From Neofusicoccum parvum (lineage: Eukaryota; Ascomycota; Dothideomycetes; Botryosphaeriales; Botryosphaeriaceae), in assembly GCA_020912385.1 (NCBI GenBank), contig CP087215.1, positions 1,364,001 through 1,428,000 of the forward strand: a DNA stretch of 64,000 nt, given 5' to 3'. A program made the translations under genes and the position numbers. Shown here piece by piece: positions 11,233 through 22,364 of the stretch. Every line of letters starts with the position of its first letter. Position 1 is the first letter of the stretch. The notes beneath the pieces were generated by a model that saw only the letters and a program-made list of their open reading frames with translations, made no database searches and was not told the DNA's origin.

Positions 11233-11952
11233 TCACACCCTGACCCCCTCATCCCGATCGGCCTCCTCCACCGCACCCATCACCCTCATCTTCGCATGCC
11301 CATCCCCCTGCACCTGCACCTTGACCTGGAAATCCTGCTGCTGCTGCTGGCCCCACTGCCCCTGCGCGGCGCCCGTGACCACGCCCGCCTTCCGCAACGC
11401 CTCCTTCGCGTCCTCGACCTCCTCGATCTGGCGCTCGAAGACCTTTCCGCCGGGCCCGGCACCCGTCGGCGTCAAGCTCCTGGTCGACTCGTCGCCGGCG
11501 ACGACCGGGCCGTCCGTCTGGTAGCAGTCGTCGAGCGCGGCGGCGGCAGCCGCGGCGGCGGAAGCGGCGCCGCCCGGGGAGGCCTGGAACTTGCCGTCGC
11601 GGACGCGCTGCACCTGCTCGAGCTGGTGGTAGAAGGGCAGGTCCTGGACGGCGACGTGGGCGGCCGACGCGGCCGTCGTCGGCGAGAGCGGGTGCACCGC
11701 CGCGGCCAGGCCGGGCGGCGGGAAGGACGCGCCGCCGCCTATGCCTGGTGGGGGCGAGGTGTGCTGGTGCTGCTGCGCGCCCATGGGCGACGACGTCGAG
11801 ATGGGGGCCGGCGTGGATTTCGACGAGGTGGAGCGCGTGGTCGTGGTGGGCCCGCCGCCGCTGGCGGAGCTGCCGTGGTGGAGGATGGAGGCTAGGCTGG
11901 CCATTTTGCTGGAGGGGGAGAGGGAGGTGGGTGAGATTGGGGGGCTGGGCAT
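11233..11952 (-). CDS. Low-complexity hypothetical protein with short coiled coil
   Basis: Single exon of 239 codons from ATG 11952 (preceded by a CA-rich leader, ACACAAAACCCAACC); an in-frame ATG at 11904 (MASLASILHHG) is an alternative. The protein is rich in Ser, Thr, Ala, Pro and Gln. Near residues 90-120 it has a possibly ordered piece (VQDLPFYHQLEQVQRVRDGK); after about residue 165 comes a charged helix (VFERQIEEVEDAKEALRKAG) followed by a Gln run. No known domain or localisation signal is visible. The GC-rich codon use matches neighbouring genes and the leader looks real, so I accept it as a gene, but function is unknown. Confidence 0.5.
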   Translation of the reverse strand: MPSPPISPTSLSPSSKMASLASILHHGSSASGGGPTTTTRSTSSKSTPAPISTSSPMGAQQHQHTSPPPGIGGGASFPPPGLAAAVHPLSPTTAASAAHVAVQDLPFYHQLEQVQRVRDGKFQASPGGAASAAAAAAAALDDCYQTDGPVVAGDESTRSLTPTGAGPGGKVFERQIEEVEDAKEALRKAGVVTGAAQGQWGQQQQQDFQVKVQVQGDGHAKMRVMGAVEEADRDEGVRV

Positions 11953-12840
11953 GGTTGGGTTTTGTGTTCTGAGTGGGTGTGAGGGAATGGCGGTGAGGGT
12001 GGATTGACGGTGAAGAAGTCGAGTCCGGTTCTGTTGGTCCTGAATGGATGGTCAATCCCCCGGTGAAAGTGAGGGAGGTGAGGTGAGGGCAACCTGTTGT
12101 GTTCGAGACAGGTGGAAGGAAGAGGGTTGTGCGCAAGGCGGCTGAAGCTTAAGGAAAGAGACTTTTGGGACGCCTGTGAGGCCCCGGTCTTGGCGCGTGT
12201 AGAGGCGGGCTGGAGGGCGTTGTCGGTGGGATGGTGATGCGCGTGATAATGCGATGTAGCGGGTTGAGATGACTGGAGACAGCGGAGAGAAACGACCGAG
12301 GCGGAGAAGACCACGTGGGGGAAAGGACGGAAGAAGCTGAAATAGCAAAAGCCCGTGGCGCCTGGCTGTGCTGAGGTCGGGAGAGCCCGCCAGGAAAAAG
12401 GCACGAAGGGCAGTAGGAAGGAGAAGGCGGCAGACGCACTGTGATTGGCTGGAGACAGGGACGCAGGCAGATCGTGCAAAAGGAGGGAACGTGTTGGAGA
12501 AGGCGCAGAAAAGACGGCGAAGCTCAGCGGATACGCCGGAACATCGGCGCGAAATAAAAGCGGACTGCGAGTCAAACTGGCACACCAATCATCTCCAAAA
12601 GACGCAATTGTGTGTATCTAGACCGTAGTCGTGCCAACCCCATTAAACCAGCTATTTCCAAAATCTTCCAGCGCTCTGTGCCGCCCGGTTGCAAGTCGTG
12701 ACGCCGTAGTCTCATCATGATGTACAAAGATGCGGCTCCGTAGCCGCCTGTATTGCCCCTTCGGTCCGATATGCCTATCGATACCCGCCGATCCACCCAT
12801 GTGTTTCTGCCGTCCTCACCGATGACGTCTGGGGATTCTA
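11953..12840. other. Promoter/leader of the 11.2-kb gene and 3' flank of the MARVEL gene
   Basis: No gene seen. On the minus strand there is a pyrimidine-rich leader upstream of 11952. Several open frames overlap here, but all are Ser/Pro/Leu-rich without domains. Confidence 0.4.
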
Positions 12841-13468
12841 TCAAACCTGGCTCATGGACGGAGCGCCGCGACGCATGCCACGCATGTTGACGCCTCCGCG
12901 GTTCTGCTGGAACGAGAAGAACGTTGTCGCGGCAAAGCAGGCGAAGCCGAACCACAGGAAGGCGGTGGAGGCCTGTGCTTCACGGCAGCGTTTCCCCGTG
13001 TTGCGAGAGCCGTTAGTGATGAAGTTGGTGCTTGTGTAGTGCTGCAGGACGCATTAGCAGTGTTTGCGAGCTGGAGCAGCACCGGCCAACTCACGTTGTT
13101 GCTGCAGCTGTGGACACCCAAGTACGCAGCCAACGCGACAGCAGCGCAGAAATAGAAGAGGGTGTTGAACACATCTAGGGCGATCATAACGGTCGGAATG
13201 CCGAGCCCGTCCTTGAGTGTCGCAGGGATCAGGTAGAGCAGACTGAGCATCGAGAATACTGCAACGAACATGGCGTAGTTGACGATGCTCGGGTCGCCGG
13301 CGTACGAGGTCGCAATCATGTTGCCGACCAGGGCCATGATGAGGAGCGCCCAGAAGAACTGCAGCATCGCAGAGTCAGCGGGGTGTGCGTGCGGACGGGA
13401 CCCTGCATCGTGGCCTGAGCGCTCACCTCGAGGCCCCTCATGGCCAGACTCAGCGTTTTGGAAGCCAT
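12841..13468 (-). CDS. MARVEL-domain tetraspan membrane protein (Nce102/Fhn1-like)
   Basis: Three exons on the minus strand: 13468-13427, 13358-13095 and 13041-12841, with introns of 68 nt (13359-13426) and 53 nt (13042-13094), both phase 0. The product has 168 residues, the family's usual size. Four membrane helices are visible: FFWALLIMALVGNMIA (about 15-32), a second after NYAMFVAVFSMLSLLYLI, a third in VMIALDVFNTLFYFCAAVAL and a last one in STAFLWFGFACFAATTFF. The N-terminal Arg before helix 1, the Asp in helix 3 and the Cys between helices 3 and 4 fit the MARVEL pattern. Family knowledge: Nce102 proteins sit in eisosomes/MCC patches of the plasma membrane and respond to sphingolipids. 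Role here by family only. Confidence 0.85.
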
Positions 13469-16400
13469 GTTTCTGCAATTGCGTGGCTGCACGGGCGGAT
13501 TTGCGGCGATGGGGAGTCGGTGCGGCTCGTGCGGCAGGCGCTCGGGGGGTTTATGGAGAGGCTGGCGGAATGGGCAGACTGTTTTTGTGCGCCGCAGGGC
13601 CAATGACGTCGGGGCAATGACGTAGCGGGTGCGCGCCAGTGATCCCGCTCTTCCGACCGGCGCTGCTCTAGAATGTCGTTGTTTGGCGCGTGCGACGACC
13701 CGGCGACGGGGTGCGAGAGTGATGATGCGGTAGACTTGGGCTTCCACGTTGACAACACGATGGCCGCGAGCACTGCCGGCTTCGCGGGCGCGCTCTTATG
13801 TATCCTTCTGGCCGACTGATTCGCTCGCAGGTCGCTCGAGCAACGCCTAAGAGGCAACACGCAAGGATGTCACCGCTCAACCCGCTCACCACTCAGCCCA
13901 GCCAGGGCTTCCGCGCCCAGCCGTCGTCCACTCAGAGCTGACAGCGCCGTCAACCATGGGCCCCTTTCAGACCAACGTCAAACGCGTGCCAGCCACACAC
14001 GCGACGCGGCCGGGCGCGCAGCACCGCAGCCCACGCGGACCCTGTGACGGCACGGCGTGCGGTCGCCCGCCAGGTCCGTCGATCACCAACGCGCTATGTT
14101 CTAGCCTAAGGCCGCCTCCCTGTAGCCCTGCGCCTGCCGAGGAGCCGTGATGCTTGGTTCTGTGGCTCGTGAAGTCACCTGCATCTCGCTCTTCTCGTCA
14201 CACTACTGGCCTGACACCTTCCGCCTCCTGCCTTGAATTCTCGCGGTGCCTGCCGTCCTCCACATCCTTGACCGCTCCATCCGGCCTAAGCTTGACCTAG
14301 AGCACTTTTCCATCCCAATCCCTTGCCTCGCACATGTTCGTAGTCACTGCGTAATCGTAGCCCTTGCAGGGCCTTCCCTTGAATTTTGGAGTAGCGGTAT
14401 AGCAGCCAACGAATGGTGTACAAGAGAACATGATTACTAGGCTTCTCCCAGGACGGAACCGTCATCACAGCCTTTTTCTCCGTGCGAAACACTTGGAGTT
14501 CGCGATGATGCGACAGACATGATACTGCTGAACCCTGGGCCAGAAGCGAAAAGGATTTTCCATCCACATGAGCACTTTTTGGCTCTCCAATGGGCTGGAT
14601 TGAGCGGTTCACCAAAGCGGTTCGGTACACTGAGGAGGCGGATCAGCGATGTGCATCGATGCCGGACCCTGTTCTTACGACAGAGTTATGTCGCCGAGCA
14701 CGTTGCATCGCCGATGCTGCGCATGGCGATAAGAGTGCAAATATGTCATGTCGAAATGCTTATTTAGACTGATGGAGAGCGTGGCAATTCCCAGAGGGCT
14801 GATGGTGGAACAATGGCGGTCTTGGGTGACCGTCTCGCTGAGATCAATCAGGAATATTGACAAGACTTGTGATTTTTCACTTGACTGCAAGCTGTAGATG
14901 TGACAATCAACTTTCTCGGGCCATTGAGCGCGAAAAAGGCTGCATCCACTACCAATACGTGGGTCGCAAGTTACTGTAACGTGTGGGGTACTCATCCGGG
15001 CGCAGAAAGTTAATTGTGTAGGCAAATGCTCCATCTTTCCAGATGCATCAGCTCTCCACGGAGCTACCTCCCTCTTTCTGTTCCCGTCATACAGCAGACC
15101 CGCAGGCCTACCGCTATCGACAATCATTCCTACAAGAGGCTGCCGCAAATGTGGATCATTTGCTGCAAAGGTGTCCTATGGATATCGAAAGGTAAACACG
15201 ACGTTCGAGCACGTGCTCACGTAACAGAATTGCCATTCTGGTGTCAACGTGCTCTAAGCTAGCTGTGACGCATGTGGTGATGTGTGCACTTCGGTGCTCG
15301 GATTCTCCTCTAAGCGATATCAAAGGCTCCCAACGTAGCGACTTGCGTGGATGGGCTCCAAGCTTGTGCGCATTGGTGCACGGGGGAAACAGGGGCAAAG
15401 AATTCCAGGAACGAAAAAGAAGTGACGCAGTCAGAATCCGGTGCAAAGGGAGCCCGTTACCATACCAAAGCTTGCTGAGGCGGTGGTGTGGGAACCTGTT
15501 ACAGATCTCGTTGGAGTTGTGGATGTCTGTCATCTCACGGACCGGCCCGTGTTGTCTCAAGCTTTGCGTGATTTCTGGGGGTTGTTGGATCGTGCTTTTT
15601 AGGCATGACCGGAGTGCATCGAGGTCGATTAACGCCGGCTGAGTTATTGCATGAGCTTCGTTAGCGACAACACCGTAGCGTCGCAACGATGTACTTGCGG
15701 GTGACATGCATGTCTCGGATAATCAGCTCCGGTTCTGGGTGCGAAGGGAACGACAGTCTTCGACCTGATCCTGCCACCTCGCACATCGTGGCCCGTAGCG
15801 CTGCCTCTTGTCACCACCCAAACGTGGCCTGTTTCCTCCCACATCATCGGCACCCTTCTTTGTTTCAATATTCTCCACTTTTCCAGGATGTTGTCGACCG
15901 CGCCCCGCCCTCGTCCAATGACGTGACGTAATCAGCCTGGAGGTTCCCGGAGAGGCTGCAAGCATGCGGCAAAATTCATGCTGCGGGCCCTCTGAGACGG
16001 ATGGAGGACACGTCCCCGCGGAAAGATCCAGACTCGTTTCCCAAGTACCGAGCTCGCGACGCCGCGGGAGCGTCCCTGAAATCGATCGGTGGCTCTGGCT
16101 GGATCCCGATGCATTCTAGCGGGCGCGGCCTATAGGTGAATACGGACCATTATACAACGGCGATCGCGGAGACGCTACATATATAGGCTAGCCCACGACT
16201 CAACAATTTCCGGCCGCACCCCAACTCGGAAGGCCACCACGACACTGGGCCGGCAGAAAGTAGTTGCGGGGCGCCATTTCAAGGGACGGGTCAGGACTCG
16301 GGCAATTGTTCCGAGTCTCCCGGCGAGCGCTAGCAAAATGCTACGAGCGAGACAGAGGAAACGGCGCATGTGAAGAGACGAAAACTGGATCCAAGAGCAG

Positions 16401-19400
16401 GGCAGAAGGCCAATGACGGCGCTGGAGGTGTGGCCAAGCAGCACGGATCTTCGCCGGGCTGGGAGATCGAATGCAGGCGTTGCAGGCGATCTGGAGATTT
16501 GATTTTCTTTTTCCTCAGGTGCATTGCGGCCGGCGGAGCAGACACAGCGAGCGTCGCATTTACCAGCGGCCGGAACTTGGGGCTGCAGCCTTGGTGGCGC
16601 CACTTATGCTTATGGGAGCCGCGGCATCCTTAAGAAATATACGGGCCCGAGCCGGTGGACCAGAAGGTTGTTGCGCTGAGGATTCGGCAGGCTGGGAGCG
16701 CGGTCGGCCGACATCAGGCGCGCGGACGGCAGGCTGTGAGGGCGCGCCGGCCAATCCGGGCGGGTGCAATTAATCTCACGACAGCTGGTAATATGGCACC
16801 CTGCTCCTCCAGACCCGTCGAGAAGCGCGGTTTGCGGGGTATGCTGCTGCCAGAGCGAAGCGTGCAAATCAACGGGCGGCGGACAAAGCTTGCATTTCGA
16901 AGAGCCCCTCATTTTCGCTCTGGACGCGTGTTGAGCCCAAGGAATGGGCGGGTTTGGTTAGCAGCGCGGCACACAAAGGCTCTGGCTCTCCCAGCGGGGC
17001 TAGACCAGAACTTACCTTGAAGCAACTGGGCGCTGGAGCTCTAGTGTCAGGCATCACAAGGGCCGCGTGACTGCCCCTTGCGGCCCCATCCTCGCGGCAG
17101 GCTGGAGAGCGCCGTCCCGGCGCGCCTCAGCGGCCGGGCAGGATGAGGGATGGAGGATGCGCGCGCTTTTCAGCCAGCGCCGGCGGGCGCGGGCGCGCCG
17201 TGGTGGGCGGTTGCGTGCTGGGGGAGGGGGCGCGTGGCCAGCCGCAGCGACCCCGGGCGCGCTGGGCGTGCGTCGGGGAAGGCTGCAGCACTCCGGGCGG
17301 ACCGCGAGCCCTGAGGCGATGACGGGCTTCTGGCGATGCAACCGCCATGCCGATCACCGCCTGGCAATGCTGAGCTGCAGGTTTGTCTCGGCGCAGAGCA
17401 GCCTTTGGCGCGCCCCGAAGCAGCCTAGCCGCCTTCCCCGCAATCTGAAGGGCCCATGCGCGGCACCAAGCCGCATACATACAAGAGTAGAGGCGTTGTG
17501 CGGTGCCTGCCACCGCAAAGAGGCGATCTCCTGCTCGCAGTGCCGCCGCTCTCTCTCGCGTCACTGCCTCCGGCACCACCCTCACGCTCCGCGACGGCCG
17601 CCCCCAGCCCAGCGCGCATCCACCGCCAGCTGCGCGCCCCGCCCAGCCCGAGCCCCCAGCCCGAGCCCCCGCGGCCGCCACGACAGATCGCCGGGGAACA
17701 ACGGCGCGAAGCGAGCTCTCGGCCCACCCCAGCTCCAGGGACTCGATTGTCAGTCCACCAGCTGCAGCGTCGCCTCCCGAGACACCTCCACCTCACGCCT
17801 CGCCTCGCCGTTCCTGCGCCTGCGCGCCCAGCTCTCCCCATCGCGACGAGACAATGTCCCTCCGCTGATCGCCTGCGCGACCGCCTCGAAGCTACCCTGC
17901 CTGATCGCCCGGACTCCTGCGGCTCGAACGAGGCAAAGCGTGGCGCGCCTTCCCCACATTCTCCCCGGTATACCGTCGCATGCCGCCCTGCTGCGTCTCT
18001 CATGCCACGATTCCGCCCCGACACGCCCTGCCCACCTGCCCACCACGCGACACACGCACGCCTCTGAAAGATTTGGGATAGACCGGTACAAAAGTTTGGC
18101 GCATTGAGGGTTGCTTGTGCAGAGACAGGTACGCCGCCCCGAGCCCCGAGCCCCAGCCCTCGACCCGCCCGGCTGAACGCCCACGCAAAGCAGCTTTCAC
18201 CCTCGCAGAGACCCGAGGCCCGCGCGGACACTCTGGAGATAGAGCTCTCTTTCCGGTACGTCTCGCGTCCCCGACGCCCTCGGGTTCGAAGCGGTGCTGC
18301 ACCCTTCAGCACCTCGCTCTGGCGCTGATCGCACAGTAGTGATTTTGTTGAAATATAGACATAGAAGCGCTGTCGGATCCGCCATCTCCTCGTTTGTAAT
18401 TGTTTCCCAATTATCTGTACACTAGGTAAGCGCATCCATTCCCCGTCGCGTGCGACCTCCGACCCTCCTGTCTCGAGACTCACCGCCGGGCGCAACTCCT
18501 CCTTTCCGCGCCGCCACCATCTCGTCTCAACCGGAACGACTGCCACGGCGATTCAACATGAGGAACCGCGCGGGGTCCCTTCATGAACCATGCGCAAAGC
18601 CGTTCCGTCGCGCCCAATCACCAGCAACTGAGCATAAGATGTTGCGGCACGGAGTTGCGCACGATTCACTGTCAAAAGAGCTTGATCGTCCGGGCATCCT
18701 TGGGCATAGATATGGCGGCGCGAGCGCTGGTGGCGATGGTTGCTGGAATCTCGGCCTCGGTTACGCTGAAGGATTGTGGCTACCTGTCTCCGAAGCCTGA
18801 TCGCGCTCCATCCCACCGCTGCTCGCGCCCCTGTCTGGCGCGTGGGCTTCTCGCGACGATTCTTGTTCTAGTGCTTTCGCGAAATCTATCGGCACCCAAG
18901 TAGTATGCGGTATTGACTTGATTGCACATAGTAATCGCAAGCGCAACGCGCGACCTAGCTACGAGAGCCAACCACGAGCCCGTGACATCAAATCCTCCAC
19001 ACATCCGCGCGCGGCAAACTCAAACCTCATCCGCACCATTACGCCAACTCTCAAACCTTCCGCGACTCTCCGACCACCAAAACATATCCCCGACTGGTCT
19101 TTACACCGAGACCTGTTCGACCCTGTTTCAGGAAAGCTGAAGAAAGGTTCGTCCGTTTTCGGGTTTCTCCCACTCCAAATATACACGCGCATTTGCCTTG
19201 TGGGTTCGCTGCGATTATCTTTCAAGACGTATTTCCCAGGTTTAACCCTGTCGTTTGAACATCACGTCAGCAATTACGACGGTTATTCGTTTCTGTCTTA
19301 CCTCAGTGTTGCGCCTACGTCGCCTCCAGCCTTATTTGACGCCACTACGTGTCGCGCTTCGTTTGAAATGCTTGACCACGATTTCAAAGACAAACCCTTC

Positions 19401-19718
19401 ATTCAGTTGAATCTGCATACGTTGTCTTCCTCTCTACATTATGTCAAGGTCGTTGTTCTGTTGGAAACGATCGTCACGATGCTAATTGATGACTGTAGAA
19501 CTCTGCCTGGCTTTGCACCAGTTCACTGTCTGAAAACCTGAGCAACCCGGTCATTTTCTTCCTGCGTGATCAATTCGGCAAACACTCCTGGCGGGTAGCC
19601 TTCACGTAGTATGTGAATAGATGTACATGCATTTCATCGCTAATGACACGACAGGTTGGCAACCTAGCCGGTCTTATCAATATCTATTGGTTAGCGTTCA
19701 AGGGTTAACTAATCAGCC
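13469..19718. other. Long stretch without a convincing gene; GC-rich leader of PSP1 at its end
   Basis: 6.2 kb with many short open frames on both strands, none with a recognisable domain. 13.5-16.1 kb has mixed composition; 16.1-18.4 kb is very GC-rich and Arg/Pro/Ala-biased in all frames. From about 18.3 kb on it looks like a spliced 5' leader of PSP1: a donor GTAAGC at 18426, possible acceptors near 18932, and a probable intron 19448-19498 (AAGGTCGTTG to GACTGTAG). A 48-codon open frame at 13673 (MSLFGACDD) was not accepted. Confidence 0.4.
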
Positions 19719-22364
19719 ATGGCGTCGATACCCTCAACTCGCGCGCCCCTTAGCTCGAAGGTTGCCCTACCTCACAAAAATGGATCTTCCCCTTACTATC
19801 TCGAGAAGCCGCTCGGGCAGGCGCCTCGCGGAGGAAGTCCGCATTCTGAGGCGGTGGCCTCTTCCGAAGACGAAAAAGACATCGTGGTGAAAAAGCCAGC
19901 GGGTTCCACGCCTATGCACAAGTCTCAAGGACTCCCGCCGCTTCGCCGGGGGTCTTGGCTTTCGGAAGTTCAGTCGGGACCAACGGCAGCTAGGAGGGCT
20001 TCGCAAGGAGGGGTTTCCATCACATCCAACAATTCCCAACCACCTACTCCAGGCGAGCACATGCCGTGGAATACCCTGGCACACAAGTCATCCGCCGGGA
20101 CTGTATCCTACAGTAATCCTTGGACCTCTGAAGCACGTCGCGAGCCTCCCTCGCGCTTGACAGAGCTGCCTCAGTCACCCTCAAATTATTTTGCTTCTGC
20201 GCTTGGCATTGGAGATGATCTCCGCTCCCCAGGCCATGAGGTACCTCCAGAAGAGGCACTTCAATTCAGAAAGACGATGAGGTCCCAATCGTATTCAGTC
20301 GGCCAGAGTGAGGACGGCCCGCTTCCAAACGCGCCTAACCGTGTACGCGCCAGCTTTCAAGCACTTCACCAACCTCCACGTCCAGGACTTCTTGGTGACC
20401 TGCACGAAGAGGAAGTCAGTAACCAAGGCGCAATACCGGCCAGCAAAGCACCACCTGGACCTCACTCATCTGCTCTGCTCAAGCAAGCCCTGGGTGTACG
20501 TCATCGGGCTTCCAGCACCAGCGTCAATGCGGGCGGGTGGTCGCCGCAACGCTCACAGACCTTTTCTGAGTCCGACTATGCTATTGACGAAGCTGATGAC
20601 ATTGAGCCGGAGTCAGGTGCCCACCACTCCGCTGGCATGCTTGGCAGAGGGCTTGCGGATAGACGTTTTAGTGAAATGTCACCTCTTCGGACCGACTTCT
20701 CACTCTCGCGCCACAACGACGGCTCACAAAGATCTGGTTGGAACTCCCTCAGCTTCGATCCCATCGACGAAGGTTCACAGAGTAGACGCCATTCGTTCGC
20801 CGTTGTGACACCTCACTCACACAACCGCCTTGGAAACTCTTTCTTCTCAAGTGACGGCAACATGGAAGAGGATCTGAGCGCTTCACGCATCTCTCAGAAC
20901 AGCCAGCCAGATATCCCCCGCAACCTGGCGTCACCCTCTCAGATGCGGCCTCAGAACTACAATCAAGAGCGCGAGTACGACCACTTCAGGTCAAACTCAG
21001 GTGATGAGGAATCGGCCATCGAGATGGGCCAGGCCCACGACCGCGCCTTTGCACAGTCGTACTTCTCGGGTGTTGGACCGGCTATGCGCAGCCATCACAC
21101 CACCGTTCCCGGCATTGCCGCCACGGCTCCAAGCATGGTGAATCCTTACGCGCCACCAAGCGTCGCTCGTCCCACGAAGCACCTATACATCGTCACCTTC
21201 AAGTGCTCGAGATCTGACGTGTACTACATTCCCGAAAACGTAGGACTGGAAGTCAAGGCGGGCGACATGGTGATTGTCGAGGGCGACCGTGGCCAAGACC
21301 TCGGCCAAGTTACACACTGTGACGTCACTTTGGAGGAAGCCAGGCAGAATCTGAAGGAGGCATCTGAGCAGCACTTCAGATGGCTGATGATGTTCTCCCG
21401 TCACGTCCAGAACGGCAACAGTGGAGCGGTCAATCCGAATGGAATGCTTGCTGCCTCGAACGGTGAACAGTATGGCAGAGAAGGCGGCATGGGCCCAAGA
21501 CCACCGCTTCAAGCTCCAATCGTTGATGATATTCGACCCAAGATGCTCAAGCGTCTTGCACAAGGTCACGAGATCCAGGTGCTTCGCGACAAGGAAGGCG
21601 CTGAAGCGAAGGCAAAGCGCGTCTGTCAGCAGAAGGCCATTGAGCATGGTCTCACCATGGAGATTCTTGACGCCGAGTATCAGCTCGACTATAAGAAACT
21701 CACATTTTTCTACTATGCAGATTGCTACATCAACTTCAATCACCTTGTCACTGACCTCTTCAAGGTGTACAAGGCACGCATCTGGATGTCAGCCGTCAAC
21801 CCGGCCTCATTTGCGACTCCATCCAATGCTCTCACACAACTTCCCCCTCCATCAAGCCTCGGCCCCGGAGCCACATCCAACGCAAATGGCAACGGTTTCA
21901 CGACCGCGATGGCGGTCGGACCCAGCTATGGACGAGGCGCCTTCAGCGGTATGTCTCCGCCATCTGATCACCAGCGAGCAACAACTCACCCTTACTCAGC
22001 ACCCCGTACACCAGGAGGCCTCGAAGTGAATCCGGTTGAGAATCAACAAGAATACGCGGAGACTCACAGTCGCCCACTTTACAATTACAACCCATCTCCG
22101 GCCTTCGGCGGATTCAATCCTGTTGCTCCGGCGTATGCGCCAGCTTGGATGCAGAATCCACAAATGAATCGATACATGCCGTACCAGTATGGATACGGCA
22201 GTGGACCTGGACCAGCGCTTGGAGGCGGCTATCCTGGCAACTACTCCACGTTTCCAGGACAGGACGTTGGTGGCTCCCGCGCTGGTGTTGAGAATGACAG
22301 CGAGCAGGATCTCTCCCGCGCGCTGGCACAGAGCCTTACTCTCAACCAACGTGCTGGCCCTTAA
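19719..22364 (+). CDS. PSP1: PSP1-domain protein (Psp1 homologue)
   Basis: Intronless CDS of 881 residues from ATG 19719 (context GCCATGG). Residues 1-485 are Ser/Pro/Gln/His-rich and look disordered. The PSP1 C-terminal domain starts at about residue 487 (KHLYIVTFKCSRSDVYYIPE), continues with VKAGDMVIVEGDRGQDLGQV, the segment around MLKRLAQGHEIQVL, a helix with AEAKAKRVCQQKA and the strand DYKKLTFFYYADCYINFNHL, then VTDLFKVYKARIWM near residue 700. This is the arrangement shared with bacterial YaaT/RicT proteins. The last 180 residues are Asn/Pro/Tyr/Gly-rich. In yeast, PSP1 was found as a high-copy suppressor of DNA polymerase mutants and the protein is linked to RNA granules; the molecular function is unsettled. 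Expected in the cytoplasm. Confidence 0.9.
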   Translation: MASIPSTRAPLSSKVALPHKNGSSPYYLEKPLGQAPRGGSPHSEAVASSEDEKDIVVKKPAGSTPMHKSQGLPPLRRGSWLSEVQSGPTAARRASQGGVSITSNNSQPPTPGEHMPWNTLAHKSSAGTVSYSNPWTSEARREPPSRLTELPQSPSNYFASALGIGDDLRSPGHEVPPEEALQFRKTMRSQSYSVGQSEDGPLPNAPNRVRASFQALHQPPRPGLLGDLHEEEVSNQGAIPASKAPPGPHSSALLKQALGVRHRASSTSVNAGGWSPQRSQTFSESDYAIDEADDIEPESGAHHSAGMLGRGLADRRFSEMSPLRTDFSLSRHNDGSQRSGWNSLSFDPIDEGSQSRRHSFAVVTPHSHNRLGNSFFSSDGNMEEDLSASRISQNSQPDIPRNLASPSQMRPQNYNQEREYDHFRSNSGDEESAIEMGQAHDRAFAQSYFSGVGPAMRSHHTTVPGIAATAPSMVNPYAPPSVARPTKHLYIVTFKCSRSDVYYIPENVGLEVKAGDMVIVEGDRGQDLGQVTHCDVTLEEARQNLKEASEQHFRWLMMFSRHVQNGNSGAVNPNGMLAASNGEQYGREGGMGPRPPLQAPIVDDIRPKMLKRLAQGHEIQVLRDKEGAEAKAKRVCQQKAIEHGLTMEILDAEYQLDYKKLTFFYYADCYINFNHLVTDLFKVYKARIWMSAVNPASFATPSNALTQLPPPSSLGPGATSNANGNGFTTAMAVGPSYGRGAFSGMSPPSDHQRATTHPYSAPRTPGGLEVNPVENQQEYAETHSRPLYNYNPSPAFGGFNPVAPAYAPAWMQNPQMNRYMPYQYGYGSGPGPALGGGYPGNYSTFPGQDVGGSRAGVENDSEQDLSRALAQSLTLNQRAGP

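Noticed and set aside
17067..18107. 346-codon plus-strand frame
   Set aside because: Lies in GC-rich leader-like DNA with all frames open; Ala/Pro/Arg/Ser composition, no domain. A CxxC pair (CGACHRKEAISCSQC) hints at a Zn2Cys6-type motif, but the spacing and the following sequence do not fit.
18283..18300. tRNA B-box-like GGTTCGAAGC
   Set aside because: No A box at the right distance and no cloverleaf could be folded around it.
18918..19541. 207-codon frame just upstream of PSP1
   Set aside because: Contains intron-like signals and no domain; better explained as the spliced 5' leader of PSP1.
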